64,000 nt of DNA from NCBI GenBank assembly GCA_001584585.1, contig LSYV01000072.1, forward strand, positions 340,674-404,673. The letters run 5' to 3'. Below are positions 34,676 to 46,812 of the stretch, piece by piece. The position numbers were made by a program, and so were the translations under genes. The notes under the pieces are model-generated. The model did no database searches and was not told the origin of the DNA. It was given only the letters and a program-made list of their open reading frames with translations. The DNA is from Gonium pectorale. Lineage: Eukaryota > Chlorophyta > Chlorophyceae > Chlamydomonadales > Volvocaceae. Every line of letters begins with the position of its first letter. Within the stretch, counting starts at the first letter, position 1.

Positions 34676-37600
34676 ATGAGGCCTCGAACTGCACTGGGCT
34701 GGCTCGGCTTGCTCTTAAGTTGGGCAGTTGCAAGTCAAGGGGTCCAACCCGCCTTGGACCCCGAGCCAGAGGGAATCTCCCGGCCTTGGGGCAGGCTCCT
34801 TCTTGCAAACACGGTTGTGGAAGTGTCCTCGCCCGATGTCCCCGTTGATGGCGCATGCGCGGCGGACGTCATGCTTCACTGCAAGCATCTGCTGTTCAAG
34901 GTGGGCCGATGTGGGGATGGTGGTATGGGGCACTCTGCCCACAGGGGCTCCACCCGGGCCTCCACTTGACTTGACGCCTGGACTCAAAACCCCTCCTCAC
35001 GAGTTACCCTGAATGCTATGGGTGTGCAGGACGCAACCCTGGCGGCAGCCATGAAGGCTCGCCTTAGCAAGGCCATCGTCTCGGCTACCAAGCTTAGACA
35101 CGATACCGGCTTGGACCGGGCCAAGGCCGTTAGGAAAGCCTCTAGCCGCAGCGCCCTGCGGAAGGGCGCCGGCACGACGGGCGTGGCCCAGACGGCACAA
35201 CTCGCCAACCCGAACGTCTCCAGTACCACCACCCAGTCTGGTGCCGGCGCAGTAACCGTGCAGCCCCAGACCTCGGGCGCAATCTCAGTATCCAGCAACT
35301 CAACGGCGGCTGCCGGGGGCAGAAATGGATCGGCTGCAGCAGCCGGCGGGGCTGCAAAGAACGGGGCCGAGGCTGGTGTGGGTGCGGGCGCCGGAGGAGC
35401 GGCCGCCATGGCATCGGGTGGCAACACAACATCTGGAAGCACGACTGCGGCTGCCGCGACAAAGCTCCGTCGGCACCTCTTGGCTGACGGCGCCGCTGCG
35501 GCGCAGGCCATGAGCCAGGGCACTGCTGCGGTGGGTGCTGGCGGCGCCACCACTACTGGCGCTGCTGCAGGAGCAGCTGCAGGCGCTGCAGCGGGCGCCG
35601 CTGGCGGGGCGGCTGCGGGCGTTGCTGGCAACGCCGGTGCGGGCAATGCTGCAACGGCAGGAGCGGCCGTCGCTGGCGCTGCTGCTGCGGGGGCTGCGAC
35701 GGCCGCTGCTGCTGGGGCTGCTGCTAGTACGGCGCCGGGCGCCGGTGCAGGGACCACTGGCACTGCTGCTGGTAGCGCCGCGGGGACGGCAGCTGCTACT
35801 GGTGCCGCGGGCGCTGCGGCCGGTGCGGGTGCCGCTGCTGCCGGGGCCGTCGGCGGTTCTACGGCCGGAGCGGCTGCCGCTGGCGCAACTGGAGGCACCG
35901 ATAACGGCGTGGCGGCCAAATCTGTGTTAGCGGAACTCAATGCCGCCGAGTCTCAGCAGGACGATCTGTCGCGGGCGTTGCAGCAGCTTGGGCTGCGCAG
36001 CGACATGTCGTCGGCTCTCATGCTCCTCGCCTCGGCGCCCATCGCCCGGTGGGTTTGAACCGGAGGACAGACAGTTCTGAAAGGGATCCCTCGGTCTCAC
36101 AACACACTGTGCAGTAGTAACCTGTTGGCTGCTGTCGGCTGGGATGCAGGTGCCTCCGTGGCGTCATGGGAGCCAGCGAAATGTCCATCAATCCGAGCAG
36201 CCCGGACGTCGCAGACGAGTGCAAAGCCGAGGTGCGGACGGCCACTGACGCACAGCCCCGCAGCCGCTCCGGCTCCTGTGGCACCTGATGGTCAACGCAT
36301 GCCTCGCGGCCTGCAGCCTTGCACCCCGCCGGCCTGTCTTTGGCTCGCACCCTGCATCGGTGCCATCTCTGAAATCGGCCCTGCATCGCTCATGCTATGT
36401 TGAGGCCCCTCGCGTCACGCCTCGGCCCCCGGCTCCCTCCCCGCAGGTCCGCTCCGTGCTCATCAAGCGCGCCAGCGACGTGCGCTACGACCCGCCGCTG
36501 CTGGCGGCCTGTGGCCACGACATCGTGACCCACTGCGATGACGTGGGGAGCGACAGCACCGCAGTGCTGGGGTGGGTGGGTAAGGGGGCGCGCAGCCAAG
36601 CAGCATGCCGGTACCTCTCTCCCGGCATGGACTATGGAGTGGAAGCCGCACACCTCTAGGGCTTTCAAACGCTCCCCTCGTTGTACCAGAGCTCCATGCA
36701 TAATGATTGACCCAGTGGCCACATTCGGTCGCTGCATACCTTATCCAGCCTGTGGCCACTGCTCCCCGTCCACCAAATGGTAACGCTGTACGGCTACAGC
36801 CCAGCCTCTCAGCGGCACTCTCAGGCTCCCACACTCCGCGCCCATGGTCTCGACTGCCCCTGCCTCACGTGCAGGTGCCTGAAGTTTGTCAAGCCGCTGC
36901 TGCTGCCGCACTGCCGGGCTGCGGTCACGGCCCGCCAGTCCGCTGCTGCTGAGGACATGAGCCTGGACCCCGACCTGCACCGCTACTGCGGTGCGGAGCG
37001 GGACAAGCTGTGCTTGGAGGCCGGGTGGGTTGGTAGTCTATAAACATAGAGAAGAGGAGGAGCCGAAGGTGTGAGCTTGCGTACAGTCCACGCTGTTGAC
37101 AGACATGCCTGAAACATGCTCACCGCACCTAGAAGACGGGACCAGCCGGATCGGCGCCGTCTGGAACTGCCGTGTGGGTTTAGCATGTGGCATGTTTAGT
37201 ATTTTATAATCTGAACTCCATGAACCAACATATCCTTAACTTCAGCCCGGGTACTCCCCGCCCGCAACCGACAGCTGGGGCAATGGTGCGGCGGAGGCGT
37301 GCCTGCTGGGCCACCTGCGGGGCTCACTGCCTCAGGTCTTCTCAGAGGTCGTGTTCTCGACCCCCGTGGGACTCGGTGCGGCATCGCCCAGGAAAGCCGA
37401 GGAGCTGTCGACCAACTGCTCCGTGGCGCTCGTGCAGCGGCTGATGGAGGAGGGCGAGGACATTCGCTTCAATTACCGGTGCGTTGCGCCGGATCCCTTG
37501 GCAGAGAGCGTGTGCAAGGTCTTCTTAGCAGCACACGGATCTGCCCTCACGTGCCCATTCAGCGCGTGGTGACCACATGGAAGCTGTAAAAGTGTTCACG

Positions 37601-40600
37601 AGGTAACATATTACCTTGTGGATGTATCAACTGCGGTAGCCGGCTATCTGCGGCCAACCATCCTAGTCATCCCTTTGTGCAGTGTTCAAACACCGTCTCA
37701 TCCACTCACGTCCCTTGCCAGGCTGTCTGCTGCCTGCGCTGGCGACAAGCAGGTGATGTGCCGCGACGTGCGGCCGGGCGGCGCGGCGGTGCTCCGCTGC
37801 CTGGAGGACCATTTGGACAGCGCCGACATGACGGGTGCGCGGGAGGTGCCGGGGGAGGGGACACATTAGTTTTGCCACAAGCGGATGCCGGCTGCTGAAC
37901 GTGAGGCAATGACCCTGCGGGGGTGGTGTAGTGACCGGCAACACGCCGGCTCTCAGGCCCCTCGCTGCTGCTGACATACGGATGCCGTGTGCTGCTGCAT
38001 ACCCACACCTCCCACATCGCTCAACGTCAGTGGAGTGCCGCGACGCGCTGCTGGAGTCGCGGCTGCTCCGCTCCGTGGATGTGCGGCTGGACCACACGTT
38101 TGTGGCGGGCTGCGAGACGGACGTCCGGAGCCTGTGCGCGGAGGAGGTGACTGCGCAGCTGGCTGGCGGGCCGCGTGAGGTGCCTTTCGGGCTGTCGGCG
38201 CCGTTCGAGTGCCTGCGGGGGAAGCTGGAGCTGGTGCGGGAGCCGACCTGCAGGAGGTGCGGTTTGAGGGGTGTGGCCAACGGAGGCCAGCGTACTCGGT
38301 CCCGCAGGTTGCCATGGCGGCAAGTCAGACGGTCTGGCTGGATGGTGGCCGTCTTACATGGCGTGGCTGATGTTTTGTAATCAGATTTGACGGCCGCTTG
38401 AACGGTGACTCGAGCTGGCGTCACTACGTTCACTGCCTGTTGGGGCAGGGAGGCCTTGCACGGAACCGTTGCTTTTACTCACGTTCCTACGGCACCTACT
38501 AGTGAAGCGGGGCGATTGCTAACCTGTTCATTCCGATCGTTCGCACCCATGTGTACGGCAGGCACATGTACGAGCGCATCGCGGCGGCCTACGGCGACAA
38601 CCGCCTGGACGCCGGCCTCATGCGCAACTGCCACCAGGAGGTGGCCGTCTTCTGCGCCTCACACCCCGCACGCGCGCTGGACTGCCTTGGGGTGAGGGCG
38701 GCCGCCAACTGATGCGACACCGGGGCGCATGGTCGGGGGATTCAGCCAGGCGGAATGCTGCAAAGCGTATCTTTAAGGCTTGGCGTCGCGCTACGTGCTG
38801 CTGTTTACCGCTGTAGCGCTGGTCTCGGTGCCTTGCCGTGTTGAGGCGCTTGACACTCGCGTGGCTGCTTTTGTTCTGTACTCATGACGGGTGGATCTCA
38901 TGTGCCCACGTCTCATGTGGTGGTAGAAACCCTGTACCTCCATCGCCATCAAACCCAACAGGACAAGATTGACAAGTTCAGCAAGGAGGACTCGCCGGCC
39001 GTGCTGAAGGTAAGGCCGTGCGTGCAGGGTCCAGAATAGCAGGTGCTTGTGCATGGCATGGCGTGGGTGATCGGAGACGGCGGCGGCAGAGACGGGCATG
39101 TTCGGTGCAAGGGATTCGAAGGGGGGCGGGGTAGCCAACGGGACGCACCCCCAAGCGTATCGACGGCGTGCGCCTTTAGCCCCCCTCGCTGCGTATTCGC
39201 AGCAGCCTGTCCCTCTTTACGCTACGGGCGAGCACCAACAGTACCCACGGCCTCGTGCGTCCGTCGCCACACCCCTCCCCCACGGTGCCTTCTCACCTCA
39301 CACATCCCTGCCCGGGTGCCGCCTGCGCAGGGCAAGATCTCGGACATGTGCATGTCGGTGGTGGTGGACCGCCGGCTGCAGGCAGCCACCGACGTGGCCT
39401 TCGTGCCCGACCTGATAGACGCGTGCGCCAAGGAGCACGCGGCCTTCTGCTCCGGGCCCGGCATGGAGGTGGGCAGCACGGCGGCGCCGCGTGCGCTGCG
39501 TGGCTTGGCGGGCGCTCTGCTCACGGCCACATGTATCAGCACTGCCCCACAGCCGGCGCGCCCGTAGAGGAATTTCACGGGCTCGGGCAGTTGTCCGCTG
39601 TAGTCAGCACCTAATAACAGCCGTGTGTTCGTGACCTAGGCAACAGCGACCGTTGCTCATTTTCGTGACTCTATGTCCACCCCCACCCGGTGACTTTACT
39701 AGCCGGTGTTGCCACGCGGCCGACGCACCCACCCCAACTATGCCCCTGTGCCCTCCCCGCAGGGTTCCCGCGCGCTGGACTGCCTGTCCGACCGCCGCAC
39801 CTCGCCCGACTTCTCGCCGCGCTGCTCCGACGCGCTGCGGGAGTTCCTGGTAGAGGCGGCCCAGGACATCCGCACCATGGCCGGCTTGCGCCAAGACTGC
39901 AACGAGGAGATCAGCACGCTGTGCAAGGGTGAGCTCGCGCATGCCAAGCGCGCACAGTATGATCCGTAACAATGGGCATCATGAACAGGTTACACCCATG
40001 TCATCCCTGTCAATGTAACTGGTGTGGGGGCTATTGGTTGCGAGTTGCCGGCTGGCAAGCGTGCGCGTTCCTGCCCCGCTTCCACCTGCTGCTCCCTTTT
40101 TCGCGACCGAGCCCGAGGCCCGAGGGCGTGCGGTGATACGCCCGCCACCACCCCACTCCGTGGACCGCACGGCGCCGTCGTAACCGGCCTCATCCCCTCA
40201 TCCTTACCGTCGCGCTGCCCTCTGTCCTGCCGGCGCTGTCATCTCTCCCTGCGAGGCCTCATCCTCCCTTCCCCTGGAACCCGCTGCAGGCGTCCAGCCC
40301 GGCGAGGGCCGCGTTGTCTCCTGCCTCCGCGACAACCGCGCCAACATCACCGGCGAGGCCTGCCGGCGGCAGGTGCTGCGGCTGCTGGGGCTGGTGGTGG
40401 AGGACCACCGGCTGGACGCGCGCATGCAGCAGGTGGGGGGCGGGGGTAGCAGGGTGCCGTGTGACCAGGTTTAGGCCTGAAGGGCAAGGGCCGGCACACC
40501 AGCAGCAGCCGCAGGCTCACCATGGCCGTGAATGGGTATTGGAGAGGGTGGGTCGAGGATGTGCACTGCGGGAGTTGGGGTTGCCGGTGGGTGAAAGAGC

Positions 40601-43600
40601 CGAAGCCTTGGACCGGGTGATGTGGCGGGTCATGGGGGATGTGCGCGGCGCTTGAGCGTCACTTTTGGGCTATGTTAATGCCACATGCCAACCTCCTGGG
40701 TCATTCGATGAGGGTTAAGTAACACTGGTCATCGGTGAGGCCGTGCATGTTGCGGCGCAGCAAGGCGGGGCCCCATAAAGTCCTGACGGCCCCGATAGCT
40801 TCAGGTCGCGTCCTTCCAACATTGCTTCCCTCTCGTGTCCTCCTTTGCCCCTACCGCCATCGTGCAGGCGTGCACCAGCGACATCCAGAAGTTCTGCGGA
40901 GGAGTGGAGGAGGGCGACGGCCAGGTGAGCCCCATGATGGTCGGCGGCGCGTACCGTGAGACGATGGTGCTAAATGCGGGTGGTGGGGGGCACTTGACGC
41001 GAGCCCCCAACTCGCTCGCACTCGCTCAATGGCGTGAGTGCGCCCATCCTCGCAGCCGCCAAGTCCTCCACGTGGGCGGGTCAAGAACAGAGTGTATTGA
41101 ATTGCCGAAGCGTTGACCCGCATGCCCACACTCGCCGGGGACATGCGTCGGGCCCCCAGGTCCACGCCTGCCTTCGCCGCTCGGCCGACCATCTGTCCCC
41201 CGAGTGCCGCGCCGCCGAGGAGGAGGTGGAGCGGCTTGAGCACGAGGACGTGCGGCTCAACCCCAAGCTCATGAGGTGGGGCAGGCCCTGGGGCCACGCC
41301 GGCATGGCTGAGGGCTGAACGGTTGCGATGCGGTCAGGCTAGGGAGGGGTTGGAAGGCGTTGTCAGTAGCAGCCAGAGGCGCATATCATCCCGATCCGTC
41401 GGAGGCTGAGGTTCCCAGCGCCGCGCTGGGCATCCCCTCGTATTCCGGGCCAGGCGGCCCCAGAGCTGGGGTGGAGTGGCGAAAACGGATCTTGCTTGCG
41501 GGGGCGACGATTCGGACTTCCTAGGATCCTTGGCCTGGCCTTGCGGCGGGCAGGGAGGCCAATCGCTCCTCTCCCGGTAAGGCTTTCCATGACTCCCGTG
41601 TTCCCCACCCGCCGGCATCGCCCGCCCGCAGGGAGTGTCCTCTGGCCATCAGCACCTTTTGCGGCGACGTGCCGCCGGGCGCCGCGCGCGTGATCCGCTG
41701 CCTGCAGTCCAACATGCACAAGGGCCACTTCCCGCCCAGCTGCCGCGCCGCGCTGACGCAGCTGACGGACCGGGCGGCCGTCAAGTACTCGCTCAACTTC
41801 CGCCTGCGGCAGGAGTGCGAGGAGGGTGAGCCGGGGCTTGGAGTAACGCAGATGTTGGTATCGGGAGGGAAGACTGTGAGCGCGGGCAGATTGGCAGCCT
41901 GACTCGATGTCGCTGCATGCCCCCGGCATGCCGGTGCGGGCCATCGCCTTACCAACACTGGCCTCAAAGGGCTGCAGAGAGCTGACGGCCATCCCGCGCT
42001 TGCCCTACTGCCTTTGCCGGGTTATGTGACAAGCGTAGAGGCAGGCCTGCGGACTCGTTCGACCATGAAGTGAAGTAGACATGCCGCGGCCATCCTGCTG
42101 CTCCCGGTTCCGGACTGAGTGGACCCCTGCTAACTCCCTTCCCTCCGCTCCGCGCAGACGCGCAGGTCCTGTGCCCCGACTCGGTGGACGAGGTGGGCGC
42201 CTCGCGCCACACCCTGACGGGCAAGAGCGGCGCGGCCTCGCAGGAGACTACGTTGGCCTGCCTGGCCAAGCAGCCCGCCAAGCTGGCGGCGTCGTGCAGG
42301 GCCGAGTTGCAGGTGCGTGAGATCTCCCGTCGTCTTACCGTGGTCTCTGTGATGGACGATCCTCACGTGTAAAAAACCGAGTTGTTCTAGTTCCTGTGCT
42401 CATCGTTTGGCGTCCCCAAACTGGCGCCTCCTCTTCCTCCTCCTCTTCTCTACCTGCTCACCGCAGTCGCTGGTCAAGCTGGCCCTGAACCGCTACCGCG
42501 TGGGCATGCCCCTCACCAGCCAGTGCGACGGAGACGTCATGGCCCGCTGCCAAGTCGACCGGGTGAGGCCGGGCCGGGTGGCTGGGCCGGTGCAGAGGAG
42601 TAGGTGTGTACGACCATAGACCTTACCTATATTGGTGTCGTGTGCAATAAATGGCAAGGGTGGACGGTAGGTACATGCTTCTGAGGTCTGCCAGTGCGAG
42701 GTCGAATGAGTGTCCGCCACATCGCCGCTGAGCCTCCCGTGCGGGTCCCCCGCGCACCGCTTGCACTGCCGGCGGCTGTGTAGCTGCAACACGCTGTCAT
42801 GGGCGGGCTTTGACAGGTTTGCCTGCAGTGAGCGGAGGAAACGATGGGCAAGGTAGTAATCCTGACATCCGCTCTGCTTTTCCTGCCGACGCAGGTCGCT
42901 GCGCCGTTCCTCCAGAGTGGCTACGTGCTGGACTGCCTGGCCAAGCACGCCGCCAAGCTGCACAAGCCGTGCTGGGAGCTCGTGTCCACCATGGATGAAA
43001 GGCAAGCAGCCCAAGATGGGTGTTGCACAACGCAGAGCGCATAAGGGCAGAAAGGAAACCTCGAGGGGTCCGGTTCCGACCGCACTTGGATGGCCAAGGC
43101 ATCTTCGCCTGCACGGTTGCGCCCCGTAGTAGCCCTTTTGATGCCGACGGACGAGTCGCCGTTCTCACGAAGCCGTCTGTCCCCCTATGTCTCTGCTCCG
43201 CAGCCAGTTCAAGCGGGCCGCGACCGCCGAGTCAACCGCCTGGCGCGCCCCGGGTGCCTCGGGTGCGCTGGACGAGGCGCTGGTGCAGCGGCTGGCGGCG
43301 GACGTGCGGCGCGAGATCGAGCCGCGCCTCGCAAGCAGCGTGCACGAGCAGGTGCGCGGGGCGGCCGCAGGTCCCGGACTCCCATGGTCCATCCGCCAAG
43401 CCGTGCGGGCAGGCAGGCAGGTCAAAGCTCGACCGATGTGCTTCGCCCTTGTCCCGGCAGGGCCGTACACGTCCGAGTCATTTCAGATTTCAGATTTCTC
43501 TCTGAAATGACTCGGACTTTTTCCCTGTCCGTCTGTGAACCGTCCTTAATTCTTACCTGTATCGACTGCACTCCCTACCGTGCACCACAAGTCGGGCGCA

Positions 43601-43968
43601 AGGCGCACGACACGTCATGTGGCCATGCCCGGCCCCAATCTAACTTCCGAGGCCAGCAAACTCCATCGGCCCCCAAAGCACGTATACTCTTGAGCCCCAG
43701 CCTCAGCCCAGCCTCGACCCACCCCAACCCTCCCCAATCTCCCCACTCTTGCACCCCAACCCAGGTCAACCGCAACGTGCACGTGGTCGCCCGCAACGTG
43801 TCCGGCGCGCTGGTGCGCACGCTGGCGCCCAAGGTCAACGCGCTGATGCACACCACCGCCACGCTGCTCATGCTGACGGGCGTGGGCCTGGTGGGCGCGG
43901 TGCTGCTGATGCGGCGCATGATGGCGCGCGGCGGGGTCATGGTGGTCAAGAAGGACGGGCGCGTGTAA
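34676..43968 (+). CDS. GLG1: GLG1/ESL-1-type Cys-rich Golgi membrane protein
   Basis: Predicted exons: 34676-34900, 35030-36048, 36150-36231, 36447-36571, 36875-37024, 37275-37478, 37722-37834, 38031-38256, 38562-38691, 38962-39009, 39331-39468, 39763-39928, 40290-40432, 40868-40924, 41160-41275, 41632-41825, 42158-42312, 42467-42562, 42895-43001, 43204-43351, 43765-43968; 1281 residues, all phases consistent. A signal peptide (1-20) is followed by repeats with the GLG1 pattern: a C-x(3)-D-x(3)-C-type block, then CL..., then a pair of spaced Cys. Examples are ACGHDIVTHC, CLKFVKPLLLPHC, ACAGDKQVMC, NCHQEVAVFC, DCNEEISTLC, ACTSDIQKFC, CPLAISTFC and QCDGDVMARC. Near the end LLMLTGVGLVGAVLLMRRMM is one membrane span with a short basic tail. 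GLG1 proteins are type I Golgi proteins that bind secreted ligands. Oddities: a roughly 200-residue Ala/Gly tract in exon 2 and a GC-AG intron (43002-43203). Confidence 0.87.
35530..35900 (+). repeat. Ala/Gly-coding low-complexity tract in GLG1 exon 2
   Basis: GCN/GGN codon repeats (GCTGCTGC, GGCGCTGC and variants) encode a near-pure Ala/Gly/Thr stretch between the first and second Cys-rich units. The antisense frame reads as an Ala/Pro ORF of 318 codons that should be ignored. Confidence 0.8.
43471..43517 (+). repeat. Perfect 17-bp inverted repeat in a GLG1 intron
   Basis: Arms 43471-43487 and 43501-43517 (GTCCGAGTCATTTCAGA and its reverse complement) enclose a 13-nt loop. They would form a stable hairpin in the pre-mRNA of the last intron. 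Confidence 0.85.
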
Positions 43969-46275
43969 GAGGCGCTAGACCGGATGTTGTTAGAGCTCGG
44001 GAATCGTGGCCCGCCGCCGCGTTCCTGCGGGCCTGGCTGCGCACGAGGGGCGCGTGCCATGACATGTAGGGCGGGCGGATTGAGAGGCTCCAAGAATGTT
44101 TCCTAGAGGTAGCAAGGTGACATGGGGCATGGGAGCTTCGGTGCGTGAGTGAGAGAGACGTTACGGAGCGGGCTTGGGACTCAATCGGGCGGTGATACCG
44201 TGATTCGCACATTACGTAACGTACGGCGCTACGGCACAGGAAGGTGCATGTTCATGCAGAGCTCGCACGGCGGCATGGGACCGGGACTTCGCATTCATGC
44301 ATGGGACGCTTGGGTCGAGGAGCGCTAGTAAGGAGCCTTGTAGTACCGCAGACCCGTGCGCCGTACAGTCACACACAGTGATCGTCCGCTCCAGTGCTCG
44401 GTTCAGCGTCAAGCGGTAGGGATAAGTGATCCGATTAGACCGGGAGTAAGGCGGCTGCGTGGGCTGAGAGGGAGGCCACCGTGCAAGGGCGCGTATTAAA
44501 CTGGAGCTTGCTGAAGTACCGTTGTGTGACAATACAAGCGCGTACTGGCAAGACTGCGAGATCTGTACACTGTGATTCAATTGATCCCTGTAGGAGCTTT
44601 CCCCGTAGCACGGTTATGCTTTGCAGTCGAGGGGCAAGCCGAGAGGGCCCACATGAGGCTCGAAACCCGGACACTGCACGTCAAAGGGCACTCCGGGTAC
44701 GTGCGCGATACGTCCGTGGTTCGGCGGCGCATGCATGCGGCTCGCTGCGACGTGAATATCAAGTGCTGCGTTACCTGTATGCTTAAGTGTACGGCCTCAA
44801 TCAGTACGGTCCCACATACGCCTTGCATCCTCCATCTTAAGGCTTTATCCGGAGATCGCCGCTCACGTCGTATACAGGGGAACCTGTGCCGCTGCCTGCA
44901 CCGATTCATTCATCCTTGCGTCCAGGTCAACATATCGCCGTACGATCACCCTTCGGCGTCCCGGGTGTGAGGGCTGGGTGGCCGCGGTCGGGCGCCGCCG
45001 ACGGACCGATGGCAGAAACGACGACACTGCAAAATGCGGGACGGCAGCTCACATCCCACCAGATAGATATACGTATTGTCCTGGTACGCTGGCAAGCTTG
45101 AACCTCTGGGGTGGGAGGGGCGTCGTCTCACGTGCTTGTCTTGCCCCGTTGCCGCAATGGCCTGGTACCCACCCGCCCGCCCAAACGGAAACGTCACGCC
45201 TTCGGGTGAGCGGGGGGAGTACGAACACAGGCGGTGCCACCCAGGCGTCATACCGGTACGCCGGAAACGCCGCACTCATGGCGCTGAATGACACCGGCAA
45301 GTAGCCGAGCACTATTCGATGTTGTGTATTGCTGGCGCTTCGGGCGGGGAGGGCGGGGCGGAAATTGGGCCTGGCGTGCGCAACGCCTGCACAGGATGCA
45401 TCCGCGACCCCGTCGCTTGACTCTCACCCGATGGACCCATCTGCTCGCCCGTTAACCTCTTGCGTAGATATTGTAATACAGCGGCTCAATTCTAGGAAGA
45501 TACCCCGCTGTATGGGCCCCTTTCCCCTGCGCACGCAGTGCACAACCCCGGTGCACAGCTGGCAGCCTCGCACGCACGCATTCATCGCTTGACCATTATT
45601 GTGTTTATGCGATGATGCGGCGCTTAACCGCCGTATGCCTGTGGCCCCTGGCGACAGGCACGCGCCTATGCTTGCGTGGAGCAACCCATGCATCTGCTCA
45701 CATGGAGTGGCTGTGAGTGGCACGGTGAAGGAGGCCCCGCCAGCTGCGGTNNNNNNNNNNNNNNNNNNNNNNNNNNNNNNNNNNNNNNNNNNNNNNNNNN
45801 NNNNNNNNNNNNNNNNNNNNNNNNNNNNNNNNNNNNNNNNNNNNNNNNNNNNNNNNNNNNNNNNNNNNNNNNNNNNNNNNNNNNNNNNNNNNNNNNNNNN
45901 NNNNNNNNNNNNNNNNNNNNNNNNNNNNNNNNNNNNNNNNNNNNNNNNNNNNNNNNNNNNNNNNNNNNNNNGTAACCTGTAACCTGTGAGTGGCACGGTG
46001 ATAACTTGACATGGCACGTTGACGGCGTGGGCGAGTGAAGGCCGTGGCACAGCCGTACAGGTGGTGTGACATCGGAGACGGGCTTGGTGGAATGGTAAGC
46101 GAGGCGTGTCGGTGTCGCGACACGGCGACAGGGCGGCATTGGTGAGGAAGAGCAGCCTGTAGGGGTTTTGACTGCGGTACGACGAATAGGACCTGCCCAT
46201 ACTAAACGCCTTGCGGAGTCGGCTGGCATGCTGTTGCAGATATTACCGCGTGCAAATAAGCTATTGTCACGCTAA
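43969..46275. other. Gene-poor region with an assembly gap
   Basis: After the GLG1 stop codon I recognise no gene for 2.3 kb. It holds one member of the dispersed repeat family (about 45168-45215) and the N gap. ORFs that cross the gap are artefacts. Confidence 0.45.
45751..45971. other. Assembly gap (221 N) flanked by a direct repeat
   Basis: The same 16-mer GTGAGTGGCACGGTGA occurs just before the gap (about 45714-45729) and just after it (about 45986-46002). This suggests that the unsequenced part is a tandem repeat array. Confidence 0.85.
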
Positions 46276-46812
46276 ATGCAAATTCGGGAGTCGCTCCGGT
46301 TTTTCACTAGTGAATTGGAGAAGTTTAAGCTGAGTGTTCGCGACCTGGGCGAGCGGCTGGAGCAACTGAATCGACTGCAGGCTGAAAAGGACAAGCGGGC
46401 GGCGCGGCAGGTGCTCTACAACGTCAACAAGAAGATCCTGCAATGCGTCGTCAACGCGACTGGCATTCCCAGCAAGGAGTTCTGGCGTCGCTACCGGGTC
46501 TGCAACTTTGGTGCGATTGAGCTGTACGCCGACCTACTGGCCGTGTGGCCCAAGGTCCTTGACACGCTGGGCCTGGACAGCAACATGGACCCGAGGACTC
46601 TCTGGCGGCAGCTCAAGTTCGGCAAGCAGGGCCTGGACCAGTGTGTGTACACGTCCTTGGACAAAACGTCGTTTGATAGGCTGTCCTACGAGGAGCTGAA
46701 AGCACGCGCAGACAGTATCTTTAGTGACAATTTGGAGCGCAGCAAGGATACGTTCCTGGATTTCCTAGACCTGTCTGTGAAGCTGGGCGGTGATTTGTAC
46801 GATTGCCGGTAG
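46276..46812 (+). CDS. Intronless ORF, 178 residues, unknown; N-terminal coiled coil
   Basis: I do not recognise this protein. It starts MQIRESLRFFTSELEKF and continues with a heptad-like helix (LERLEQ-type spacing, many Lys/Glu/Leu) to about residue 45. A compact, mixed-composition part follows, with PSKEFWRRYRVCNFG, LYADLLAVWPKVLDTLGL and FLDFLDLSVKLGGDLYDCR near the end. Amino acid use is that of a real globular protein, with Phe, Tyr, Trp and Asn well represented, unlike the shadow ORFs here. It has no intron in a region where all other genes are intron-rich, and it is less GC-rich. This would fit a retrocopy, a mobile-element gene or a lineage-specific gene. It lies about 300 bp after the assembly gap. 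Confidence 0.55.
   Translation: MQIRESLRFFTSELEKFKLSVRDLGERLEQLNRLQAEKDKRAARQVLYNVNKKILQCVVNATGIPSKEFWRRYRVCNFGAIELYADLLAVWPKVLDTLGLDSNMDPRTLWRQLKFGKQGLDQCVYTSLDKTSFDRLSYEELKARADSIFSDNLERSKDTFLDFLDLSVKLGGDLYDCR

Noticed and set aside
34984..35940. 318-codon minus-strand Ala/Pro-rich ORF
   Set aside because: It is the antisense shadow of the Ala/Gly codon tract of GLG1 exon 2.
45424..46229. ORFs spanning the N gap
   Set aside because: Their length comes from unknown bases read as X.
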